A stretch of DNA of 47,911 nucleotides from positions 1 through 47,911 of the forward strand of contig DATJYN010000100.1 in assembly GCA_035499575.1 (NCBI GenBank), given 5' to 3'. Origin of the DNA: RBG-16-66-20 sp035499575 (GTDB lineage: Bacteria; Pseudomonadota; Gammaproteobacteria; Burkholderiales; SG8-39). Under the pieces are notes generated by a model. That model saw only the letters and a list, made by a program, of their open reading frames with translations. It was not told where the DNA came from and did not search any database. Numbering within the stretch: the first letter of the stretch is position 1; each line of letters begins with the position of its first letter. The translations under genes and the position numbers were made by a program. Shown here piece by piece: positions 24,180 through 34,403 of the stretch.

Positions 24180-26933
24180 ATGGGTTCCATGAATGCCGAA
24201 GTAAAAACCACCACCTGCTACATGTGCGCCTGCCGTTGCGGAATCCGCGTGCACCTGAAGGACGGCGACATCCGCTACATCGACGGCAATCCGGCGCACC
24301 CGCTCAACAAGGGCGTGATCTGCGCCAAGGGCGCGAGCGGCATCATGAAGCAGAAGTCGCCCGCCCGCCTGACCCGTCCTCTAAGAAGAAAGAAGGGCAG
24401 TGAAAGGGGGGCGGGTGAATTCGAACCGATTTCATGGGCCGAGGCGTTTTCCCTGCTCGAGGCCAGGCTGAGGAAGATCAGGGCGGAAGATCCGAGGAAA
24501 TTCGCGTTCTTCACCGGCCGCGACCAGATGCAGGCGCTGACGGGTCTGTTCGCACGCCAGTTCGGCACGCCCAATTACGCCGCCCACGGCGGCTTTTGCT
24601 CGGTAAACATGGCCGCCGGCATGATCTACACCATCGGCGGCTCGTTCTGGGAGTTCGGCGGACCGGACCTCGAGCGCGCGAAGCTGTTCGTGATGATCGG
24701 CACCGCCGAGGACCACCACTCCAATCCGCTGAAGATCGCGATTGCGAAGTTCAAGCGCGCGGGCGGACGCTTCGTCTCCATCAATCCGGTGCGCACCGGC
24801 TACTCGGCGATCGCCGACGAGTGGATCCCGATCAGGCCGGGCACGGACGGCGCGCTGATGATGGCGCTGTGTCACGAATTGGTGCGCCTCGACCTCTGCG
24901 ACCGGGATTTCCTCGCGCAATACACCAACGCGGGCTACCTAGTGAACGTGGATACGGCGAGCGGCGACGAGGGCCTGTTCGCCTGCGCCAATGCGGAAGA
25001 CAAGACCAATCCCTTCCGCCGGCACGACCAGCTGTGGTGGGACCGGCTTGCCAATCGTGCGGTGGCGAACCACAGCGAAGGCGCGGATCCGGCGCTGGAG
25101 GGCGAATACCGCCTGGTGGACGGCACGCCGGTCAAGCCGGCATACCAGCTGCTGCGCGACCGGCTGGACGAATGCACGCCGGAATGGGCTTCGGAAATCA
25201 CCGGCATCCCGGCGGACAGGATCCGCGCACTGGCCCGCGAGATGGGCGTCGTCGCGCGCAGGGACAGCTTCGAGCTGCCGATCGCCTGGACCGACAGCTG
25301 GGGCCGCAAACATGCGACAGTGCGCGGCAACCCGGTGGCCTTCCACGCCATGCGCGGCATGGCGGCGCACTCCAACGGCTTCCAGTCGGTCCGCGCGCTA
25401 TCGGTCCTGATGTCGCTGCTCGGCACCATCGACCGGCCCGGCGGGTTCCGGCACAAGGCGCCGTTCCCGCGCGGCACGCCGCCCGTGTACTCCCGTATTC
25501 CGAACAGCCCGGATGCGGTGCAGCCGAACAAGCCTCTGGCAGGGGCGCCGCTCGGCTTCCCGGCCGGGCCCGAGGACCTGTTCATCGATGCCGAGGGCGG
25601 GCCGGTGCGCATCGACAAGGCATTTTCCTGGGAATACCCGCTGGCGGTGCACGGAATGATGCACAACGTCATCGGCAACGCCTGGCGCGGGGATCCCTAC
25701 CGCATCGACACACTGATGATTTTCATGGCGAACATGGCCTGGAACTCGAGCATGGGCAGCGCGGAAGCGCGGCGCATGCTGAACGACAAGGATGCGGACG
25801 GCGAATACAAGATCCCTTTCCTGGTGGTCTGCGACGCCTTCCAGTCCGAGACGACCGCGTTTGCCGACCTGGTACTGCCGGATACCACGTACCTCGAGCG
25901 CCACGACGTCATGTCGCTGCTCGACCGGCCGATCTCCGATTTCGACGGCCCGATCGATTCGGTGCGCGTGCCGGTGGTGCCTCCGCTCGGGGAATGCAGG
26001 CCTTTCCAGGACGTGCTGGTGGAACTGGCGGGGCGGCTCGGATTGCCGGCATTCGTCAATGCCGACGGCACGAGGAAATTCAAAAGCTATGCCGACTTCG
26101 TCGTCAACTTCGAGACCGAGCCGGGCTCGGGGCAAGGCTTCCTGATGGGCTGGCGCGGCAAGCGTGGTGACAAGGCGCTGGTCGGCGAGGCGAACCCGGA
26201 CCAGTGGGAGATGTACGCGAAAAACAATTGCGTGCACCATCATCCGATGCCGGAGTCGCTGCAGTACATGCGCAACTGGAACCAGGGCTACCACGAGTGG
26301 GCGCAGCAGATGAAGCTGCGCCGCCATCCCGACCCGATCATGATCCAGATCTACGCCGAGGTGCTGCAGCGCTTCCGCCTCGCTGCGAAGGGCAAGGGCC
26401 CTTCGGCGCGGCGGCCGCCGCCGCACCTGCGCACGAGGGTGGAAACATTCTTTGACCCTTTGCCCTTTTTCTATCTTCCCTTGGAAGTGCAATGCAGTGA
26501 AAAAGAAAAATACCCGCTGTCCGCAATCACCCAGCGGCCGATGGCGATGTACCACTCCTGGGATTCGCAGAACGCCTGGCTGCGGCAGATCCACACGCAC
26601 AACTATCTCTTCGTGAACCCGGAGACCGCGCGCGCGCAGCGCATCGCCGACGGCGGCTGGATGCAGGTGGAATCGCCCTGGGGCAGGCTGCGCTGCATGG
26701 CGCGCTACAGCGAGGCCGTCGAACCCGGCACCGTGTGGACCTGGAACGCCATCGGCAAGTCGCCGGGCGCCTGGGGACTCGAGCCCGACGCGAACGAATT
26801 CACCAAAGGATTCATCCTGAATTCGCTCATCTCCGACCGCCTGCCCGGGCCCGGCAACGGAATCTCCAACTCCGACCCCGTCACCGGCCAGGCCGGCTGG
26901 TACGACGTGCGCGTGAGGATTTCCCGCGCATGA
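24180..26933 (+). CDS. soeA: Molybdopterin oxidoreductase, probable sulfite dehydrogenase SoeA
   Basis: A 917-residue DMSO-reductase-family catalytic subunit. The N-terminal 4Fe-4S site is C13-x2-C16-x3-C20-x27-C48, followed by K50. A probable Mo ligand is C140 in GGFCSVNMAAG. Bis-MGD-binding stretches follow, ending in QAGWYDVRV. No Tat signal is present, so the enzyme is cytoplasmic. Subunit make-up (this gene, four-cluster ferredoxin, DmsC-type anchor), lack of Tat signal and adjacent tusA match SoeABC, which oxidises sulfite to sulfate and passes electrons to quinone. ATG 24189 is an alternative start. A polysulfide or thiosulfate reductase-like enzyme is the main other option. Confidence 0.8.
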   Translation: MGSMNAEVKTTTCYMCACRCGIRVHLKDGDIRYIDGNPAHPLNKGVICAKGASGIMKQKSPARLTRPLRRKKGSERGAGEFEPISWAEAFSLLEARLRKIRAEDPRKFAFFTGRDQMQALTGLFARQFGTPNYAAHGGFCSVNMAAGMIYTIGGSFWEFGGPDLERAKLFVMIGTAEDHHSNPLKIAIAKFKRAGGRFVSINPVRTGYSAIADEWIPIRPGTDGALMMALCHELVRLDLCDRDFLAQYTNAGYLVNVDTASGDEGLFACANAEDKTNPFRRHDQLWWDRLANRAVANHSEGADPALEGEYRLVDGTPVKPAYQLLRDRLDECTPEWASEITGIPADRIRALAREMGVVARRDSFELPIAWTDSWGRKHATVRGNPVAFHAMRGMAAHSNGFQSVRALSVLMSLLGTIDRPGGFRHKAPFPRGTPPVYSRIPNSPDAVQPNKPLAGAPLGFPAGPEDLFIDAEGGPVRIDKAFSWEYPLAVHGMMHNVIGNAWRGDPYRIDTLMIFMANMAWNSSMGSAEARRMLNDKDADGEYKIPFLVVCDAFQSETTAFADLVLPDTTYLERHDVMSLLDRPISDFDGPIDSVRVPVVPPLGECRPFQDVLVELAGRLGLPAFVNADGTRKFKSYADFVVNFETEPGSGQGFLMGWRGKRGDKALVGEANPDQWEMYAKNNCVHHHPMPESLQYMRNWNQGYHEWAQQMKLRRHPDPIMIQIYAEVLQRFRLAAKGKGPSARRPPPHLRTRVETFFDPLPFFYLPLEVQCSEKEKYPLSAITQRPMAMYHSWDSQNAWLRQIHTHNYLFVNPETARAQRIADGGWMQVESPWGRLRCMARYSEAVEPGTVWTWNAIGKSPGAWGLEPDANEFTKGFILNSLISDRLPGPGNGISNSDPVTGQAGWYDVRVRISRA

Positions 26934-27565
26934 CGACGAAGCAACTTGCGCTCGTCATCGACCTGAACGTCTGCGTCGGCTGCCACGCCTGCGTGACCAG
27001 CTGCAAGGAATGGAACGACGGCGGCAGCGCGGGACCGCTAAGCGACGTGAATCCCTATGGCAAGGATCCGGCCGGCACGTTCTTCAATCGCGTGCAGACC
27101 TTCGAGGTCGGGGAGTTTCCCGCTACCGAGACGGTGCATTTCCCCAAGTCCTGCCTGCACTGCGAGGAGCCGCCCTGCGTGCCGGTGTGCCCGACCGGCG
27201 CCTCCTACAAGCGCGCCGAGGACGGCATCGTGCTGGTGGACTACGACAAGTGCATCGGCTGCGGTTATTGCGCCTGGGCCTGCCCCTACGGCGCGCGCGA
27301 GCTCGACCCACGCGAGAAGGTGATGAAGAAGTGCACGCTCTGCGTCGACCGCATCTACGACGAACTGCTGCCGCCGCAGGACCGCCAGCCGGCCTGCGTG
27401 ATGGCCTGCCCGACCAATGCGCGCCTGTTCGGCGACGTGCACGATCCCGAGTCGGTCGTATCGAAGGCGATCCGCGAGCGCGGCGGCTATGCGCTGATGC
27501 CTGAATGGGAAACCCGGCCCGCCAACCAGTACCTGCCGAGGCGCAAGAACGAGTTCAAGGAATGA
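26930..27565 (+). CDS. soeB: 4Fe-4S electron-transfer subunit, probable SoeB
   Basis: 211 residues with four cysteine groups, as in DmsB/NrfC-type subunits: CVGCHACVTSC (from residue 15), CLHCEEPPCVPVC, CIGCGYCAWAC and CTLC with a later CVMAC. These hold four 4Fe-4S clusters that carry electrons between the molybdenum subunit and the membrane quinone site. No signal peptide, matching a cytoplasmic complex. The ATG at 26930 overlaps the soeA stop as ATGA, and its own stop overlaps soeC as ATGA, so the three subunits are translationally coupled. Confidence 0.87.
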   Translation: MTTKQLALVIDLNVCVGCHACVTSCKEWNDGGSAGPLSDVNPYGKDPAGTFFNRVQTFEVGEFPATETVHFPKSCLHCEEPPCVPVCPTGASYKRAEDGIVLVDYDKCIGCGYCAWACPYGARELDPREKVMKKCTLCVDRIYDELLPPQDRQPACVMACPTNARLFGDVHDPESVVSKAIRERGGYALMPEWETRPANQYLPRRKNEFKE

Positions 27566-28482
27566 GGCCCGCCTGGTCCGTCATCCTGCTGACTACCCTG
27601 GCTGGCGCGGGGCAAGGTTTGTTTCTCGTTGTTTTCCTGTTGGACGTTTCGACGGCTCTGCCGCCGGGTTTCGCGCTCGTCGCGTGCGGAGTTTCGCTTC
27701 TGCTCCTGGTCTGCGGATTGGCGGCTTCGTTCTTCCATCTCGGGCGCCCGGAGCGCGCGTGGCGCGCGGCGTCGCAATGGCGCACCTCCTGGCTTTCCCG
27801 TGAAGTGATCGTGCTGCCTGCCTTCATGGGAATGGTTTTTCTCTACGGATTGCTTCATTTCGCGCAAAGCGAAAGACAGACCACCCTGATCGCGGGCGCC
27901 GCGGCCGCGGCGTTGTGCCTGGCCCTATTCGTTTGTACCGGGATGATTTACGCCTGCCTCAAGTTCCTGCAGGAGTGGAACTCGCCGCTGACGCTGGTCA
28001 ATTTCCTGCTGCTCGGCCTGGCCTCCGGCTTTACGCTCTCCGCGCTGCTCGCGGCGCTCGCCTGGCCGCAGGCCGTCGGAGCGCTCGCGCTCGGCGCTTT
28101 TTTCATCGGCGCCGTTGCCTGGCTCTCGCGCTGCGCCTCGCTGGTACGCAACGCGCTGCTGCGGCCGAAGTCCACGGCAGCGACGGCGATCGGCATCAGG
28201 CACCCGCGCATCGTGCAGAAAGCGCAAGGCTTCATGGGCGGCTCGTTCAACACGCGCGAGTTCTTCCATGGCCGGCCGGATATCGTCGTTCGAGCGACGC
28301 GCTGGAGCTTCCTGCTGCTCGTGTTCCCCGTGCCGGGCTGGCTGCTCGGCTGGGGCGGCGGCTCTCTCGCCGTGCTGGCCGCTGCGTTCGCGCTGCAATT
28401 CGCGGGCCTGCTCGCGGAGCGCTGGTATTTCTTCGCCGAGGCGCGGCACCCGCAGAACATCTACTACCAGTCGATGGCGTGA
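27562..28482 (+). CDS. soeC: DmsC-type membrane anchor, probable SoeC
   Basis: 306 residues with about eight hydrophobic helices. The start MRPAWSVILLTTLAGAGQGL and the segment ASFFHLGRPERAWRA (a conserved His and Gly-Arg-Pro on the first loop) identify the DmsC/YnfH family rather than NrfD. The C-terminal RWYFFAEARHPQNIYYQ is also typical. It anchors the SoeAB pair on the cytoplasmic face and exchanges electrons with the quinone pool. The ATG at 27562 overlaps the soeB stop. Fifteen bases follow before tusA. Confidence 0.85.
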   Translation: MRPAWSVILLTTLAGAGQGLFLVVFLLDVSTALPPGFALVACGVSLLLLVCGLAASFFHLGRPERAWRAASQWRTSWLSREVIVLPAFMGMVFLYGLLHFAQSERQTTLIAGAAAAALCLALFVCTGMIYACLKFLQEWNSPLTLVNFLLLGLASGFTLSALLAALAWPQAVGALALGAFFIGAVAWLSRCASLVRNALLRPKSTAATAIGIRHPRIVQKAQGFMGGSFNTREFFHGRPDIVVRATRWSFLLLVFPVPGWLLGWGGGSLAVLAAAFALQFAGLLAERWYFFAEARHPQNIYYQSMA

Positions 28483-28497
28483 TAAATTAGAACGGCC

Positions 28498-28725
28498 ATG
28501 CAGCACGACAAGGAAATCGACACGCGCGGGCTGAATTGCCCGCTGCCGATCCTGCGCACCAAGAAGGCGCTTGCCGACGTCAAATCGGGACAGGTGCTGA
28601 AGATCGTCTCCACCGATCCGGGCTCGGTGAAGGACTTCGAGACTTTCGCGAAGCAGACCGGACATGCGCTGCTGTCGCACGCCGAAACAAAAGGCGAGTT
28701 CACCTTCCTGATGCGGAAAAAATAG
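28498..28725 (+). CDS. tusA: TusA-family sulfur carrier protein
   Basis: A complete 75-residue TusA/SirA protein. The active cysteine is in DTRGLNCPLPILRTKKAL (CPxP motif, Cys14), and the C-terminus GEFTFLMRKK is the usual last strand. TusA relays sulfane sulfur as a protein persulfide in tRNA thiolation, molybdenum-cofactor chemistry and sulfur oxidation. Its place 15 bases after soeC supports the sulfur-oxidation reading of the operon. The next gene follows after four bases. Confidence 0.93.
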   Translation: MQHDKEIDTRGLNCPLPILRTKKALADVKSGQVLKIVSTDPGSVKDFETFAKQTGHALLSHAETKGEFTFLMRKK

Positions 28726-28729
28726 CGCC

Positions 28730-29197
28730 ATGGCGCTCGCCGCGCGCTGGATCCGGCTGCATCCTGCCAGCCTGCCCGCGATGCGGTCCGCCTGCGCCGC
28801 CTTCGCCTGCATGCAGCCGTCCGATGCGTCTCCGGCCGCGCTTTGGGCGGGAATCGAGGGCGGTCGGCACGCGTTTGCGATCGTCGCGCCGCTGAAACAC
28901 TTGCCCGGGCGGCAGACCCGCTGGCGCTCCTGGGCGCTTGCGCCGCTGGTCGCCACGTACCGGCAGCGCGGCCTGAGCGCCTACTTCGATGCCGACCGGA
29001 TCTGCCTTAGCGGCCAGCCAATCACCGGCGTCAGCGCCGAAGAGGTCGGCGCCTGCGCGCTCGTGCTCGCGGATTTCACCGCCTGGGGCACGGAGTTCAT
29101 GGACACGCTGCGCCTTCGCGTCGAAGCGCAGTACGGCTGGCAATTCGATTCCGCCTGGCCGACCGAGGCGGAGCGCTCCGCCATCGAAGTCAGCTAG
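28730..29197 (+). CDS. Conserved-looking hypothetical protein after tusA
   Basis: 155 residues, no signal peptide and no membrane segment. I do not recognise the family. The best-structured part is RQRGLSAYFDADRICLSGQPITGVSAEEVGACALVLADF, which looks like consecutive beta strands with a Gly-rich turn. This faintly recalls the core of biotin/lipoate protein ligases, but the catalytic Lys is not evident, so I do not claim it. It starts four bases after tusA, so it is almost certainly co-transcribed with soeABC-tusA. Codon use matches its neighbours, which supports a real gene. Confidence 0.7.
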   Translation: MALAARWIRLHPASLPAMRSACAAFACMQPSDASPAALWAGIEGGRHAFAIVAPLKHLPGRQTRWRSWALAPLVATYRQRGLSAYFDADRICLSGQPITGVSAEEVGACALVLADFTAWGTEFMDTLRLRVEAQYGWQFDSAWPTEAERSAIEVS

Positions 29198-29220
29198 CAG
29201 CCATCATGCGGATACCTTGG

Positions 29221-30162
29221 TTACGCCAGCGAATCCCAGTAGCGTGCGATTCTCGCGCGCATGGCCGCGTCCGGCATCGCGCCGCGGCCGGCCTGCAGGT
29301 TGTCGAGCATGTAGGCGGGCTTGTCGGTGCCGGGGATGACTGCCGTCACGGCCGGGTGCGACAGGATGAACTTGAGGAAGAGCTGCGCCCAGGTGCGCGC
29401 ACCGAATTCCGCAGCGAAGTCGGGCAGGGGTCGGTTGGCCGCCTTGCGGAACAGCGAGTTGCGCCCGAAAGGCAGGTTGGTCAGCACTGCGGCGCCCGCG
29501 TCGCGCGCGGCCGGCAACAGCCGCTCTTCCGCCTCGCAGTCGCCGAGCGAATAATTGACCTGGAAGAAATCGGGGCGCTCGCGCGCCACCACCTTCTCCA
29601 TGGCCGCGTACTGGCGGACGGAACTGGTGGTCACGCCGGTGTACCGGCATAGCCCTTGCCGCTTCCACTCGTGCAGGAGGCCGAAGTCGTAGCCGGGATC
29701 GCCGACGTTCCAGGCCTGCATGAGGTCCACGTGGCCGGTCTTCAGGCGCCGCAGCGAGGTGCGCATGGATTCCTCGGCCGACGCACGATCCGCGCCGGAG
29801 GGAAACTTGGTCGCGAGAAACAGCTTGTCTCGCACGCCTAGGTCCGCGGCGACATCCCCGACCCGCTCCTCGGCGCGCCCGTAGGCCGAGGCCGTGTCGA
29901 TCAGGCTGCCGCCGCCCGCGACCAGCGCCTGGATCACCTGGCGCCGCTCGGCGAACTTCTGCGCGTCGTTCTCGAAATCGAAAATGATCGCCGTGCCGAT
30001 GCCGACGACCGGCAGCCGCTCGCCCGAGCTGGGGATGGGCCGCGTGGCGATCGGCTCGTCTGCGGCGCCGGCAGAGCGGAAGACAGGCACCGCTGCCGCG
30101 AGCGCCGTTCCTGCCAACGCCTTCAGCGTGAACCGTCGTCCGTGTCGAATTCGATTGTCCAT
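29221..30162 (-). CDS. Tat-exported aldo/keto reductase-like protein, catalytic His replaced
   Basis: A 313-residue protein with a Tat signal (RRFTLK at residues 9-14, hydrophobic stretch, cleavage near ADEP). It has an aldo/keto reductase barrel: GIGTAIIF, LIDTASAYGRAEERVG with D89 and Y94, and LATKFP with K119. The fourth member of the usual tetrad, His in a V-H-N motif, is Trp here (MQAWN, W151). It would therefore be a periplasmic protein with an altered active site; NADPH availability in the periplasm is also doubtful, so the substrate is unclear. It converges with the upstream gene; 23 bases between them show no obvious terminator. Confidence 0.85.
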   Translation of the reverse strand: MDNRIRHGRRFTLKALAGTALAAAVPVFRSAGAADEPIATRPIPSSGERLPVVGIGTAIIFDFENDAQKFAERRQVIQALVAGGGSLIDTASAYGRAEERVGDVAADLGVRDKLFLATKFPSGADRASAEESMRTSLRRLKTGHVDLMQAWNVGDPGYDFGLLHEWKRQGLCRYTGVTTSSVRQYAAMEKVVARERPDFFQVNYSLGDCEAEERLLPAARDAGAAVLTNLPFGRNSLFRKAANRPLPDFAAEFGARTWAQLFLKFILSHPAVTAVIPGTDKPAYMLDNLQAGRGAMPDAAMRARIARYWDSLA

Positions 30163-30258
30163 GCGGCTATTTTGCAGGAAGACTGGAGCCAACCGAATCT
30201 GACAGGCGAGAAAGCGAATTTGGCAGGGGCGTGTGAGAAGAACCAGCCTGCGAAGAAG

Positions 30259-30888
30259 ATGCACAATATCTGCCTCCGACCCCAAACGGATCTCTTCCGA
30301 AACGAACTATTGGCGACACAGGTGTCAACCGAGCACCATCACGCGACGTCTGTGTCGCTTCCTCCGGAGTCGGCGATTGCCAAGGCCTACGCATCGATGA
30401 ATCTTGCCGACGCTTACTCGATCGAGCTTCCCGTCGGAGCGTCGACCAATCCCGAATTGCTGGCGAGGTTCATCTTCGCTCACCAGGCGCCCTGGATCGG
30501 CGCCCTTACCGCGATTCGAGACGCGCTCGTAGCCGGTTTCGGCCTCAAGACAGCTAGGCGCCTCGCATCGCTGAGCGCGGAGGGCGGGGCGGGCCGACTT
30601 GGCATCTTTAAGATCTACAGCACAAGTCCAACTGAAGTTGTTCTCGGAGAAGACGACAAGCACCTGGACTTCAGGCTCTCCGTTCTGTGTTCCGGTCAGT
30701 CGTTGCCGGGAGCCAAACGTCGTTTGATTCTGTCGACCGTTGTTCATTGCCACAATCGCTTGGGTCGTCTCTATATTTTCCTCATTGCGCCGTTTCACCG
30801 CCTGGTCGTTCAATCCAGTCTTCACAGCGCGGCACGGGTCGGCTGGCCGCCGGCGACGGAGCCCACAGGGTCTACGAAGAACCCATAG
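30259..30888 (+). CDS. DUF2867 family protein
   Basis: 209 residues from ATG 30259, the first ATG with a purine-rich leader (GAAGAAG). DUF2867 features: AYSIELPVGASTNPELLARFIF, APWIGALTAIRDALVAGFGL, GIFKIYSTSPTEVVLGEDDKHLDFRLSV, STVVHCHNRLGRLYIFLIAPFHRLVVQ. Function unknown; some relatives are fused to or sit beside oxidoreductases. The start is uncertain because the first ~50 residues look unconserved. G+C is visibly lower than in the genes on either side. It converges with valS with ten bases between the stops. Confidence 0.8.
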   Translation: MHNICLRPQTDLFRNELLATQVSTEHHHATSVSLPPESAIAKAYASMNLADAYSIELPVGASTNPELLARFIFAHQAPWIGALTAIRDALVAGFGLKTARRLASLSAEGGAGRLGIFKIYSTSPTEVVLGEDDKHLDFRLSVLCSGQSLPGAKRRLILSTVVHCHNRLGRLYIFLIAPFHRLVVQSSLHSAARVGWPPATEPTGSTKNP

Positions 30889-30898
30889 CTAATCCTGC

Positions 30899-33643
<2,745 letters not shown>

Positions 33644-33644
33644 G

Positions 33645-33971
33645 CTAAGGCTTGGGATTGGCCTTGCGTGCCGCGAGCGCGTGCTCCACGGCATCGCGTA
33701 CCGAGCGGCGCAGCTGCTTTTCCAGCTCCGAGCGCAGGGCGGCGATCTGCTTGTTCAGTTCGGGGATCAGGCGCACCACCAGCACGCGCTCGATGTCGGC
33801 CGCGAGCGCCTCGTCGCGTGCCGCGGCGGCGGCCGCCTCGGCCGGATCGTGCTCGACGATTTCGGTCAGCAGCGGCACTTCTTCGACCGCGCGCAGCGAG
33901 TCCTCCTGCTGGCGCTTGATCAGCTGGTCGACGCGCGCGATCAGCTGGTTGGGATCGCGTACGTCGCTCAC
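33645..33971 (-). CDS. Small coiled-coil protein between holC and valS
   Basis: A 108-residue hydrophilic, probably all-helical protein rich in Glu, Arg and Ala. Heptad-like stretches are LIARVDQLIKRQQEDSLRAVEEV and LNKQIAALRSELEKQLRRSVRDAV. No signal peptide or known catalytic motif. It starts with GTG 33971, overlapping the holC stop as GTGA, and ends one base before valS. An uncharacterised small gene in this position is common in betaproteobacteria as far as I recall; no function can be stated. Confidence 0.8.
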   Translation of the reverse strand: MSDVRDPNQLIARVDQLIKRQQEDSLRAVEEVPLLTEIVEHDPAEAAAAAARDEALAADIERVLVVRLIPELNKQIAALRSELEKQLRRSVRDAVEHALAARKANPKP

Positions 33972-34399
33972 GACGCGCCCTTCGCGAGGTCGTGGTTGCT
34001 GATCGCGTAGCCGCGGTCGCGGTAGAACTTGAAGCGCGCGCGCCCGGCATGCCGCTCTTCGTCGGCCTGCGCCACGATTTCCAGCAGGCGCTCATGGCGT
34101 TCAAAAAACGGCGGGCATTCGGAAGAGAGATTCAATAGGACTTCGCAGGCGGCGCCGGGCGGCGTTTCGTCCACGGCGATCAGCAGCGGCGTGTCCGCGG
34201 CCAGTGGATCGTGCGCCGCGCAGTGCGGCAGGAAGGAGACCGCCTGCGCGGTCCAGAGCAACCTGTCGATCCTTTGCGCGATTTCAGGCTGCGGCGCGTA
34301 GATCAGCACGCGGTTCTTCTTCTGCAGCGCCTTGCCGGCCAGCCGGCAGGCGACTGTCAGCCGATCCTCCGCGTTAAAGTAAAAATCGATAGACGTCAC
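33968..34399 (-). CDS. holC: DNA polymerase III subunit chi
   Basis: 143 residues matching HolC: IDFYFNAEDRLTVACRLAGKALQKKNRVLIYAP, then RIDRLLWT, FLPHCAA and, at the end, ERHAGRARFKFYRDRGYAI. Chi binds psi and single-strand-binding protein at the clamp loader. The start is GTG 34399, four bases after the pepA stop; no ATG is available before the first conserved strand. The order pepA-holC-valS is widespread in proteobacteria and supports the call. Confidence 0.93.
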   Translation of the reverse strand: MTSIDFYFNAEDRLTVACRLAGKALQKKNRVLIYAPQPEIAQRIDRLLWTAQAVSFLPHCAAHDPLAADTPLLIAVDETPPGAACEVLLNLSSECPPFFERHERLLEIVAQADEERHAGRARFKFYRDRGYAISNHDLAKGAS

Positions 34400-34403
34400 A
34401 GCT

